DNA of 64,000 nucleotides from Antedon mediterranea (lineage: Eukaryota > Echinodermata > Crinoidea > Comatulida > Antedonidae). Shown in pieces: positions 35,939-48,831 of this stretch; position 1 is the first letter of the stretch; every line of letters begins with the position of its first letter. Position numbers and translations under genes: made by a program. Where the stretch lies: the NCBI RefSeq assembly GCF_964355755.1, contig NC_092676.1:12694288-12758287 (forward strand). The letters are read 5' to 3'. The notes beneath the pieces were generated by a model, which was not told where the DNA came from, searched no databases, and was given only the letters and a program-made list of their open reading frames with translations.

Positions 35939-38870
35939 CATTTCAATGAAACTTGGTTACACAAAAACATCAAAGTGCTTAAAATCACATTTGAAACCGT
36001 TTTAGAGCATTTTTAGCATTTCGATAATACTTTTCACACAAAAACATCAAAGTGTACAAAATAGCTTCAAATCGCATTTAGAGAGGTTTTAGACCATTTT
36101 GGGCATTTCGATAAAACTTTTCACACAAAAACATCAAAGTGTACAAAATAGCTTCAAATCGCATTTAGAGACGTTTTAGACCATTTTGTGCATTTCGATA
36201 AAACTTTTCACACAAAAACATCAAATTGCACAAAATAGCTTAATACCGTGTTTGAAATCGTTTTAAACCATTTTGAGCATGTCGATAAAACTTTTCACAA
36301 AAAAACATCAAAGTGCACAGAATAGCTTCAAATCGCATTTGGAGACGTTTTAAACCATTTTGAGCATTTCGATAAAACTTTTCACACAAAAACATCAAAG
36401 TGTACAAAATAGCTTCAAATCGCATTTAGAGAGGTTTTAGACCATTTTGTGCATTTCGATAAAACTTTTCACACAAAAACATCAAATTGCACAAAATAGC
36501 TTAATATCGTGTTTGAAAACGTTTTAAACCATTTTGAGCATGTCGATAAAACTTTTCACACAAAAATATCAAAGCGCACAGAATATCTTCAAATCGCATT
36601 TAGAGACGTTTTAGACCATTTTGTGCATTTCGAAAAAATTTGTTAACATAAAAAGACCAAAGTGTTTAGAATATCTCCAAATCGCATTTGGAGACGTTTT
36701 AGACCATTTTGTGCATTTCGATGAAACTTGATTACACAAAAACATCAAAGTGCTTAAAATCACATTTAAAACCGTTTTAGAGCGTTTTGAGCATTTCGAT
36801 AAACTTTTCACACAAAAACATCAAAGTGCACAAAATAGCTTCAAATCGCATTTAGAGATGTTTTAGACCATTTTGTGCATTTCGATAAAACTTTTCACAC
36901 AAAAACATCAAATTGCACAAAATAGCTTAATATCGTGTTTGAAATCGTTTTAAACCATTTTGAGCATGTCGATAAAACTTTTCACACAAAAACATCAAAG
37001 TGCACAGAATATCTTCAAATCGCATTTAGAGACGTTTTAGACCATTTTGTGCATTTCGAAAAAATTTGTTAACATAAAAAGACCAAAGTGTTTAGAATAT
37101 CTCCAAATCGCATTTGGAGACGTTTTAGACCATTTTGTGCATTTCGATGAAACTTGGTTACACAAAAACATCAAAGTGCTTAAAATCACATTTGAAACCG
37201 TTTTAGAGCATTTTGAGCATTTCGATAAAACTTTTCACACAAAAACATCAAAGTGTACAAAATAGCTTCAAATCACATTTGAAACCGTTTTAGACCATTT
37301 TGAGCATTTCGATAAAACTTTTCACACAAAAACATCAAAGTGTACAAAATAGCTTCAAATCGCATTTGGAGACGTTTTAGACCATTTTGTGCATTTCGAT
37401 GAAACTTGGTTACACAAAAACATCAAAGTGCTTAAAATCACATTTGAAACCGTTTTAGACCATTTTGAGCATTTCGATAAAACTTTTCACACAAAAAAAT
37501 CAAAGTGCACAAAATAGCTTCAAATCGCATTTGGAGACGTTTTAGACTATTTTGTGCATTTCGAAAAAATTTGTTAACATAAAAAGACCAAAGTGTTTAG
37601 AATATCTCCAAATCGCATTTGGAGACGTTTTAAACCATTTTGTGCATTTCGATGGAACTTGGTTACACAAAAACATCAAAGTGCTTAAAATCACATTTAA
37701 AACCGTTTTAGAGCATTTTGAGCATTTCGATAAAACTTTTCACACAAAAACATCAAAGTGTACAAAATAGCTTCAAATCGCATTTAGAGACGTTTTAGAC
37801 CATTTTGTGCATTTTGATAAAACTTTTCACACAAAAACATCAAATTGCACAAAATAGCTTAATATTGTGTTTGAAAACGTTTTAAACCATTTTGAGCATG
37901 TCGATAAAACTTTTCACACAAAAATATCAAAGTGCCCAGAATATCTTCAAATCGCATTTAGAGACGTTTTAGACCATTTTGTGCATTTCGAAAAAATTTG
38001 TTAACATAAAAAGACCAAAGTGTTTAGATTATCTCCAAATCGCATTTGGAGACGTTTTAGACCATTTTGTGTTTTTCGAAAAAACTTTTCACACAAAAAC
38101 ATCAAAGTGTACAAAATTGCTTCAAATCGCATTTAGAGAGGTTTTAGACCATTTTGTGCATTTCGATAAAACTTTTCACACAAAAACATCAAAGTGCACA
38201 GAATATCTTAATACCGTGTCTGAAATCGTTTTAAACCATTTTGAGCATGTCGATAAAACTTTTCACACAAAAACATCAAAGTGCACAGAATATCTTCAAA
38301 TCGCATTTAGAGACGTTTTAGACCATTTTGTGCATTTCGAAAAAATTTGTTAACATAAAAAGACCAAAGTGTTTAGAATATCTCCAAATCGCATTTGGAG
38401 ACGTTTTAGACCATTTTGTGCATTTCGATGAAACTTGGTTACACAAAAACATCAAAGTGCTTAAAATCACATTTGAAACCGTTTTAGAGCATTTTGAGCA
38501 TTTCGATAAAACTTTTCACACAAAAACATCAAAGTGTACAAAATAGCTTCAAATCACATTTGAAACCGTTTTAGACCATTTTGAGCATTTCGATAAAACT
38601 TTTCACACAAAAACATCAAAGTGTACAGAATAACTTCAAATCGCATTTGGAGACGTTTTAGACCATTTTGTGCATTTCGATGAAACTTGGTTACACAAAA
38701 ACATCAAAGTGCTTAAAATCACATTTGAAACCGTTTTAGAGCATTTTTAACATTTCGATAATACTTTTCACACAAAAACATCAAAGTGTACAAAATAGCT
38801 TCAAATCGCATTTGGAGACGTTTTAGACCATTTTGTGCATTTCGATGAAACTTGGTTACACAAAAACATC
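35939..38870. repeat. HOR-1445-like and E-D units
   Basis: No gene. 35.94-36.9 kb parallels 23.4-24.4 kb (36,240/23,737 and 36,611/24,108; offset 12,503). D units at 37,088 and 37,593 are 505 bp apart. A K-type group near 37,979-38,353 with GTGCCCAG and GATTATCTCC recurs 1,444 bp later at 39,423. The spacing changes are again sums of whole monomers. Confidence 0.75.
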
Positions 38871-41800
38871 AAAGTGCTTAAAATCACATTTGAAACCGTT
38901 TTAGAGCATTTTGAGCATTTCGATAAAACTTTTCACACAAAAAAATCAAAGTGCACAAAATAGCTTCAAATCGCATTTGGAGAGGTTTTAGACCATTTTG
39001 TGCATTTCGATAAAACTTTTCACACAAAAACATCAAAGTGTACAAAATAGCTTCAAATCGCATTTAGAGACGTTTTAGACCATTTTGTGCATTTCGATGA
39101 AACTTGGTTACACAAAAACATCAAAGTGCTTAAAATCACATTTAAAACCGTTTTAGAGCGTTTTGAGCATTTCGATAAACTTTTTACACAAAAACATCAA
39201 AGTGCACAAAATAGCTTCAAATCGCATTTAGGGATGTTTTAGACCATTTTGTGCATTTCGATAAAACTTTTCACACAAAAACATCAAATTGCACAAAATA
39301 GCTTAATACCGTGTTTGAAATCATTTTAAACCATTTTGAGCATGTCGATAAAACTTTTCACACAAAAATATCAAAGTGCCCAGAATATCTTCAAATCGCA
39401 TTTAGAGACGTTTTAGACCATTTTGTGCATTTCGAAAAAATTTGTTAACATAAAAAGACCAAAGTGTTTAGATTATCTCCAAATCGCATTTGGAGACGTT
39501 TTAGACCATTTTGTGTTTTTCGAAAAAACTTTTCACACAAAAACATCAAAGTGTACAAAATTGCTTCAAATCGCATTTAGAGAGGTTTTAGACCATTTTG
39601 TGCATTTCGATAAAACTTTTCACACAAAAACATCAAAGTGCACAGAATATCTTAATACCGTGTCTGAAATCGTTTTAAACCATTTTGAGCATGTCGATAA
39701 AACTTTTAACACAAAAACATCAAAGTGCACAGAATATCTTCAAATCGCATTTAGAGACGTTTTAGACCATTTTGTGCATTTCGATGAAACTTGGTTACAC
39801 AAAAACATCAAAGTGCTTAAAATCACATTTGAAACCGTTTTAGAGCATTTTTAGCATTTCGATAATACTTTTCACACAAAAACATCAAAGTGTACAAAAT
39901 AGCTTCAAATCGCATTTGGAGACGTTTTAGACCATTTTGTGCATTTCGATGAAACTTGGTTACACAAAAACATCAAAGTGCTTAAAATCACATTTGAAAC
40001 CGTTTTAGACCATTTTGAGCATTTCGATAAAACTTTTCACACAAAAAAATCAAAGTGCACAAAATAGCTTCAAATCGCATTTGGGGACGTTTTAGACTAT
40101 TTTGTGCATTTCGAAAAAAATTGTTAACATAAAAAGACCAAAGTGTTTAGAATATCTCCAAATCGCATTTGGAGACGTTTTAAACCATTTTGTGCATTTC
40201 GATGGAACTTGGTTACACAAAAACATCAAAGTGCTTAAAATCACATTTAAAACCGTTTTAGAGCATTTTTAGCATTTCGATAAAACTTTTCACACAAAAA
40301 CATCAAAGTGTACAAAATAGCTTCAAATCGCATTTAGAGAGGTTTTAGACAATTTTGTGCATTTCGATAAAACTTTTCACACAAAAACATCAAAGTGTAC
40401 AAAATAGCTTCAAATTGCATTTAGAGACGTTTTAGACCATTTTGTGCATTTCGATAAAACTTTTCACACAAAAACATAAAATTGCACAAAATCGTTTTAA
40501 ACCATTTTAAATCGTTTTAAACCATTTTGAGCATGTCGATAAAACTTTTCACAAAAAACATCAAAGTGCACAGAATAGCTTCAAATTGCATTTGGAGACG
40601 TTTTAGAGCATTTTGTGCATTTCGATAAAATGTGTTAACATAAAAAGACCAAAGTGTTTAGAATATCTTCAAATCACATTTGGAGACGTTTTAGACCATT
40701 TTTTGCATTTCGATGAAACTTGGTTACACAAAAACATCAAAGTGCTTAAAATCACATTTGAAACCGTTTTAGAGCATTTTGAGCATTTCGATAAAACTTT
40801 TCACACAAAAACATCAAAGTGTACAAAATAGCTTCAAATCGCATTTAGAGACGTTTTAGACCATTTTTTGCATTTCGATGAAACTTGGTTACACAAAAAC
40901 ATCAAAGTGCTTAAAATCACATTTAAAACCGTTTTAGAGCATTTTTAGCATTTCGATAAAACTTTTCACACAAAAACATCAAAGTGTACAAAATAGCTTC
41001 AAATCGCATTTAGAGAGGTTTTAGACAATTTTGTGCATTTCGATAAAACTTCTCACACAAAAACATCAAAGTGTACAAAATAGCTTCAAATTGCATTTAG
41101 AGACGTTTTAGACCATTTTGTGCATTTCGATAAAACTTTTCACACAAAAACATCAAATTGCACAAAATCGTTTTAAACCATTTTAAATCGTTTTAAACCA
41201 TTTTGAGCATTTCGATAAAACTTTTCACAAAAAACATCAAAGTGTTTAGAATATCTTCAAATCACATTTGGAGACGTTTTAGACCATTTTTTGCATTTCG
41301 ATGAAACTTGGTTACACAAAAACATCAAAGTGCTTAAAATCACATTTGAAACCGTTTTAGAGCATTTTGAGCATTTCGATAAAACTTTTCACACAAAAAC
41401 ATCAAAGTGTACAAAATAGCTTCAAATCGCATTTAGAGACGTTTTAGACCATTTTGTGCATTTCGAAAAAATTTGTTAACATAAAAAGACCAAAGTGTTT
41501 AGAATATCTCCAAATCGCATTTGGAGACGTTTTAGACCATTTTGTGCATTTCGATGAAACTTGGTTACACAAAAACATCAAAGTGCTTAAAATCACATTT
41601 GAAACCGTTTTAGAGCATTTTTAGCATTTCGATAATACTTTTCACACAAAAACATCAGTGTACAAAATAGCTTCAAATCGCATTTGGAGACGTTTTAGAC
41701 CATTTTGTGCATTTCGATGAAACTTGGTTACACAAAAACATCAAAGTGCTTAAAATCACATTTGAAACCGTTTTAGACCATTTTGAGCATTTCGATAAGA

Positions 41801-43010
41801 CTTTTCACACAAAAAAATCAAAGTGCACAAAATAGCTTCAAATCGCATTTGGAGACGTTTTAGACTATTTTGTGCATTTTGAAAAAATTTGTTAACATAA
41901 AAAGACCAAAGTGTTTAGAATATCTCCAAATCGCATTTGGAGACGTTTTAAACCATTTTGTGCATTTCGATGGAACTTGGTTACACAAAAACATCAAAGT
42001 GCTTAAAATCACATTTAAAACCGTTTTAGAGCATTTTGAGCATTTCGATAAAACTTTTCACACAAAAACATCAAAGTGTACAAAATAGCTTCAAATCGCA
42101 TTTAGAGAGGTTTTAGACCATTTTGTGCATTTCGATAAAACTTTTCACACAAAAACATCAAAGTGTACAAAATAGCTTCAAATCGCATTTAGAGACGTTT
42201 TAGACCATTTTGTGCATTTCGATAAAACTTTTCACACAAAAACACCAAATTGCACAAAATAGCTTAATACCGTGTTTGAAATCGTTTTAAACCATTTTGA
42301 GCATGTCGATAAAACTTTTCACAAAAAAACATCAAAGTGCACAGAATAGCTTCAAATCGCATTTGGAGACGTTTTAAACCATTTTGAGCATTTCGATAAA
42401 ACTTTTCACACAAAAACATCAAAGTGTACAAAATAGCTTCAAATCGCATTTAGAGAGGTTTTAGACCATTTTGTGCATTTCGATAAAACTTTTCACACAA
42501 AAACATCAAATTGCACAAAATAGCTTAATATCGTGTTTGAAAACGTTTTAAACCATTTTGAGCATGTCGATAAAACTTTTCACACAAAAATATCAAAGCG
42601 CACAGAATATCTTCAAATCGCATTTAGAGACGTTTTAGACCATTTTGTGCATTTCGAAAATATTTGTTAACATAAAAAGACCAAAGCGTTTAGAATATCT
42701 CCAAATCGCATTTGGAGACGTTTTAGACCATTTTGTGCATTTCGATGAAACTTGGTTACACAAAAACATCAAAGTGCTTAAAATCACATTTAAAACCGTT
42801 TTAGAGCGTTTTGAGCATTTCGATAAACTTTTCACACAAAAACATCAAAGTGCACAAAATAGCTTCAAATCGCATTTAGAGATGTTTTAGACCATTTTGT
42901 GCATTTCGATAAAACTTTTCACACAAAAACATCAAATTGCACAAAATAGCTTAATACCGTGTTTGAAATCGTTTTAAACCATTTTGAGCATGTCGATAAA
43001 ACTTTTCACA
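38871..43010. repeat. Block related to 1-4,147
   Basis: No gene. The two segments matching the window start (38,871-39,356 and 40,742-43,010) are separated here by a GTGCCCAG/K-type group (39,36x-39,8xx), an E-D-C segment with GGGGACG and a HOR-676 copy missing its last monomer (40,654-41,241, 588 bp). The corresponding part of the first copy is organised differently, so at least one rearrangement separates them. Confidence 0.75.
40654..41241. repeat. HOR-676 derivative of 588 bp lacking monomer I
   Basis: Seven monomers (88+77+88+77+87+87+84) are followed directly by the next GTGTTTAG monomer at 41,242. The 88-bp I monomer is missing in register, with CACAAAAAACATCAAA joined to GTGTTTAG. 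The same join is at 2,378/2,379 in the related block. Confidence 0.85.
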
Positions 43011-46000
43011 CAAAAACATCAAAGTGTACAAAATAGCTTCAAATCGCATTTAGAGAGGTTTTAGACCATTTTGTGCATTTCGATAAAACTTTTCACACAA
43101 AAACATCAAAGTGTACAAAATAGCTTCAAATCGCATTTGGAGACGTTTTAGACCATTTTGTGCATTTCGATGAAACTTGGTTACACAAAAACATCAAAGT
43201 GCTTAAAATTACATTTGAAAGCGTTTTAGAGCATTTTGAGCATTTCGATAATACTTTTCACACAAAAACATCAAAGTGTACAAAATAGCTTCAAATCGCA
43301 TTTGGAGACGTTTTAGACCATTTTGTGCATTTCGATGAAACTTGGTTACACAAAAACATCAAAGTGCTTAAAATCACATTTGAAACCGTTTTAGACCATT
43401 TTGAGCGTTTCGATAAAACTTTTCACACAAAAATATCAAAGTGCACAGAATATCTTCAAATCGCATTTAGAGACGTTTTAGACCATTTTGTGCATTTCGA
43501 AAAAATTTGTTAACATAAAAAGACCAAAGTGTTTAGAATATCTCCAAATCGCATTTGGAGACGTTTTAGACCATTTTGTGTTTTTCGAAAAAACTTTTCA
43601 CACAAAAACATCAAAGTGTACAAAATTGCTTCAAATCGCATTTGGAGACGTATTAGACCATTTTGTGATTTTCGAAAAACTTTTCACACAAAAACATCAA
43701 AGTGTAGAAAATTGCTTCAAATCGCATTTAGAGACGTTTTAGACCATTTTGTGCATTTCGAAAAAATTTGTTAACATAAAAAGACCAAAGTGTTTAGAAT
43801 ATTTCCAAATCGCATTTGGAGACGTTTTAGACCATTTTGTGCATTTCGATGAAACTTGGTTACACAAAAACATCAAAGTGCTTAAAATCACATTTAAAAC
43901 CGTTTTAGAGCGTTTTGAGCATTTCGATAAACTTTTCACACAAAAACATCAAAGTGCACAAAATAGCATTTAGAGATGTTTTAGACCATTTTGTGCATTT
44001 CGATAAAACTTTTCACACAAAAACATCAAATTGCACAAAAAAGCTTAATACCGTGTCTGAAATCGTTTTAAACCATTTTGAGCATGTCGATAAAACTTTT
44101 CACACAAAAACATCAAAGTGCACAGAATATCTTCAAATCGCATTTAGAGACGTTTTAGACCATTTTGTGCATTTCGAAAAAATTTGTTAACATAAAAAGA
44201 CCAAAGTGTTTAGAATATCTCCAAATCGCATTTGGAGACGTTTTAGACCATTTTGTGCATTTCGATGAAACTTGGTTACACAAAAACATCAAAGTGCTTA
44301 AAATCACATTTGAAACCGTTTTAGAGAATTTTGAGCATTTCGATAAAACTTTTCACACAAAAACATCAAAGTGTACAAAATAGCTTCAAATCACATTTGA
44401 AACCGTTTTAGACCATTTTGAGCATTTCGATAAAACTTTTCACACAAAAACATCAAAGTGTACAAAATAGCTTCAAATCGCATTTGGAGACGTTTTAAAC
44501 CATTTTGTGCATTTCGATGAAACTTGGTTACACAAAAACATCAAAGTGCTTAAAATCACATTTGAAATCGTTTTAGACCATTTTGAGCATTTCGATAAAA
44601 CTTTTCACACAAAAAAATCAAAGTGCACAAAATAGCTTCAAATCGCATTTGGAGACGTTTTAGACTATTTTGTGCATTTCGAAAAAATTTGTTAACATAA
44701 AAAGACCAAAGTGTTTAGAATATCTCCAAATCGCATTTGGAGACGTTTTAAACCATTTTGTGCATTTCGATGGAACTTGGTTACACAAAAACATCAAAGT
44801 GCTTAAAATCACATTTGAAACCGTTTTAGAGCATTTTTAGCATTTCGATAATACTTTTCACACAAAAACATCAAAGTGTACAAAATAGCTTCAAATCGCA
44901 TTTGGAGACGTTTTAGACCATTTTGTGCATTTCGATGAAACTTGGTTACACAAAAACATCAAAGTGCTTAAAATCACATTTGAAATCGTTTTAGACCATT
45001 TTGAGCATTTCGATAAAACTTTTCACACAAAAAAATCAAAGTGCACAAAATAGCTTCAAATCGCATTTGGAGACGTTTTAGACTATTTTGTGCATTTCGA
45101 AAAAATTTGTTAACATAAAAAGACCAAAGTGTTTAGAAAATCTCCAAATCGCATTTGGAGACGTTTTAAACCATTTTGTGCATTTCGATGGAACTTGGTT
45201 ACACAAAAACATCAAAGTGCTTAAAATCACATTTAAAACCGTTTTAGAGCATTTTGAGCATTTCGATCAAACTTTTCACACAAAAACATCAAAGTGTACA
45301 AAATAACTTCAAATCGCATTTAGAGACGTTTTAGACCATTTTGTGCATTTTGGTAAAACTTTTCACACAAAAACATCAAATTGCACAAAATAGCTTAATA
45401 TCGTGTTTGAAAACGTTTTAAACCATTTTGAGCATGTCGATAAAACTTTTCACATAAAAATATCAAAGTGCACAGAATAGCTTCAAATCGCATTTGGAGA
45501 CGTTTTAGACCATTTTGTGCATTTTGGTAAAACTTTTCACACAAAAACATCAAATTGCACAAAATAGCTTAATATCGTGTTTGAAAACGTTTTAAACCAT
45601 TTTGAGCATGTCGATAAAACTTTTCACTCAAAAATATCAAAGTGCACAGAATATCTTCAAATCGCATTTAGAGACGTTTTAGACCATTTTGTGCATTTTG
45701 AAAAAATTTGTTAACATAAAAAGTCCAAAGTGTTTAGAATATCTCCAAATCGCATTTTGAGACGTTTTAGACCATTTTGTGTTTTTCGAAAAAACTTTTC
45801 ACACAAAAACATCAAAGTGTACAAAATTGCTTCAAATCGCATTTGGAGACGTTTTAGACCATTTTGTGCGTTTCGATGAATCTTGGTTACACAAAAACAT
45901 CAAAGTGCTTAAAATCACATTTAAAACCGTTTTAGTGCATTTTGAGCATTTCGATAAAACTTTTCACACAAAAACATCAAAGTGCACAAAATAGCTTCAA

Positions 46001-48831
46001 ATCGCATTTAGAGATGTTTTAGACCATTTTGTGCGTTTCGATAAAACTTTTCACACAAAAACATCAAATTGCACAAAATAGCTTAATATCGTGTTTGAAA
46101 ACGTTTTAGACCATTTTGAGCATGTCGATAAAACTTTTCACACAAAAACATAAAAGTGCACAAAATAGCTTCAAATCGCATTTAGAGATGTTTTAGACCA
46201 TTTTGTGCGTTTCGATAAAACTTTTCACACAAAAACATCAAATTGCACAAAATAGCTTAATATCGTGTTTGAAAACGTTTTAGACCATTTTGAGCATGTC
46301 GATAAAACTTTTCACACAAAAACATAAAAGTGCACAGAATAGCTTCAAATCGCATTTGGAGACGTTTTAGACCATTTTGTGCATTTCGAAAAAACTTTTT
46401 AACATAAAAACACCAAAGTGCTTAGAATAGCTTCAAATCGCATTTGGAGACGTTTTAGACCATTTTGTGCATTTCGATGAAACTTGGTTACACAAAAACA
46501 TCAAAGTGCTTAAAATCACATTTGAAACCGTTATAGAGCATTTTTAGCATTTCGATAAAACTTTTCACACAAAAACATCAAAGTGTACAAAATAGCTTCA
46601 AATCACATTTGAAACCGTTTTAGACCATTTTGAGCATTTCGATAAAACTTTTCACACAAAAACATCAAAGTGTACAGAATAGCTTCAAATCGCATTTGGA
46701 GACGTTTTAGACCATTTTGTGCATTTCGATGAAACTTGGTTACACAAAAACATCAAAGTGGTTAAAATCACATTTGAAACCGTTTTAGAGCATTTTTAAC
46801 ATTTCGATAATACTTTTCACACAAAAACATCAAAGTGTACAAAATAGCTTCAAATCACATTTGAAACCGTTTTAGACCATATTGAGCATTTCGATAAAAC
46901 TTTTCACACAAAAACATCAAAGTGTACAAAATAGCTTCAAATCGCATTTGGAGACGTTTTAGACCATTTTGTGCATTTCGATGAAACTTGGTTACACAAA
47001 AACATCAAAGTGCTTAAAATCACATTTGAAAGCGTTTTAGAGCATTTTTAGCATTTCGATAATACTTTTAACACAAAAACATCAAAGTGCACAAAATAGC
47101 TTCAAATCGCATTTAGAGATGTTTTAGACCATTTTGTGCATTTCGATAAAACTTTTCACACAAAAACATCAAATTGCACAAAATAGCTTAATACCGTGTT
47201 TGAAATCATTTTAAACCATTTTGAGCATGTCGATAAAACTTTTCACACAAAAACATCAAAGTGTTTAGAATATCTCCAAATCGCATTTGGAGACGTTTTA
47301 GACCATTTTGTGCATTTCAATGAAACTTGGTTACACAAAAACATCAAAGTGCTTAAAATCACATTTGAAACCGTTTTAGAGCATTTTGAGCATTTCGATA
47401 AAACTTTTCAAACAAAAACATCAAAGTGTACAAAATAGCTTCAAATCACATTTGAAACCGTTTTAGACCATTTTGAGCATTTCGATAAAACTTTTCACAC
47501 AAAAACATCAAAGTGTACAAAATAGCTTCAAATCGCATTTGGAGACGTTTTAGACCATTTTGTGCATTTCGATGAAACTTGGTTACACAAAAACATCAAA
47601 GTGCTTAAAATCACATTTGAAACCGTTTTAGAGCATTTTTAGCATTTCGATAATACTTTTCACACAAAACATCAAAGTGTACAAAATAGCTTCAAATCGC
47701 ATTTGGAGACGTTTTAGACCATTTTGTGCATTTCGATGAAACTTGGTTACACAAAAACATCAAAGTGCTTAAAATCACATTTGAAACCGTTTTAGACCAT
47801 TTTGAGCATTTCGATAAAACTTTTCACACAAAAAAATCAAAGTGCACAAAATAGCTTCAAATCGCATTTGGGGACGTTTTAGACTATTTTGTGCATTTCG
47901 AAAAAAATTGTTAACATAAAAAGACCAAAGTGTTTAGAATATCTCCAAATCGCATTTGGAGACGTTTTAAACCATTTTGTGCATTTCGATGGAACTTGGT
48001 TACACAAAAACATCAAAGTGCTTAAAATCACATTTAAAACCGTTTTAGAGCATTTTTAGCATTTCGATAAAACTTTTCACACAAAAACATCAAAGTGTAC
48101 AAAATAGCTTCAAATCGCATTTAGAGAGGTTTTAGACAATTTTGTGCATTTCGATAAAACTTTTCACACAAAAACATCAAAGTGTACAAAATAGCTTCAA
48201 ATTGCATTTAGAGACGTTTTAGACCATTTTGTGCATTTCGATAAAACTTTTCACACAAAAACATCAAATTGCACAAAATCGTTTTAAACCATTTTAAATC
48301 GTTTTAAACCATTTTGAGCATGTCGATAAAACTTTTCACAAAAAACATCAAAGTGCACAGAATAGCTTCAAATTGCATTTGGAGACGTTTTAGAGCATTT
48401 TGTGCATTTCGATAAAATGTGTTAACATAAAAAGACCAAAGTGTTTAGAATATCTTCAAATCACATTTGGAGACGTTTTAGACCATTTTTTGCATTTCGA
48501 TGAAACTTGGTTACACAAAAACATCAAAGTGCTTAAAATCACATTTGAAACCGTTTTAGAGCATTTTGAGCATTTCGATAAAACTTTTCACACAAAAACA
48601 TCAAAGTGTACAAAATAGCTTCAAATCGCATTTAGAGACGTTTTAGACCATTTTTTGCATTTCGATGAAACTTGGTTACACAAAAACATCAAAGTGCTTA
48701 AAATCACATTTAAAACCGTTTTAGAGCATTTTTAGCATTTCGATAAAACTTTTCACACAAAAACATCAAAGTGTACAAAATAGCTTCAAATCGCATTTAG
48801 AGAGGTTTTAGACAATTTTGTGCATTTCGAT
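43011..48831. repeat. Block related to 6,826-12,209, with three whole-monomer indels
   Basis: No gene. Compared with the first copy it has a 418-bp tandem gain (44,711-45,128 repeated in the following unit), a 426-bp loss fusing a K-group monomer to the GATGAATC dimer near 45,817-45,900, and a 252-bp gain (one trimer with TTTTTAACATTTCG near 46,79x). Private changes include GTATTAGACC near 43,650, AAAAAGTCC near 45,721 and CATTTTGAGACG near 45,754. Confidence 0.75.
45817..45904. repeat. Fusion monomer created by a 426-bp in-register deletion
   Basis: The monomer starts GTGTACAAAATTGC like the one at 8,737 and ends GTGCGTTTCGATGAATC like the one at 9,163. The intervening 426 bp equals five monomers (87+87+88+88+76). 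The crossover lies in the shared GGAGACG-to-TTTTGTGC stretch, as expected for unequal homologous exchange. Confidence 0.8.
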
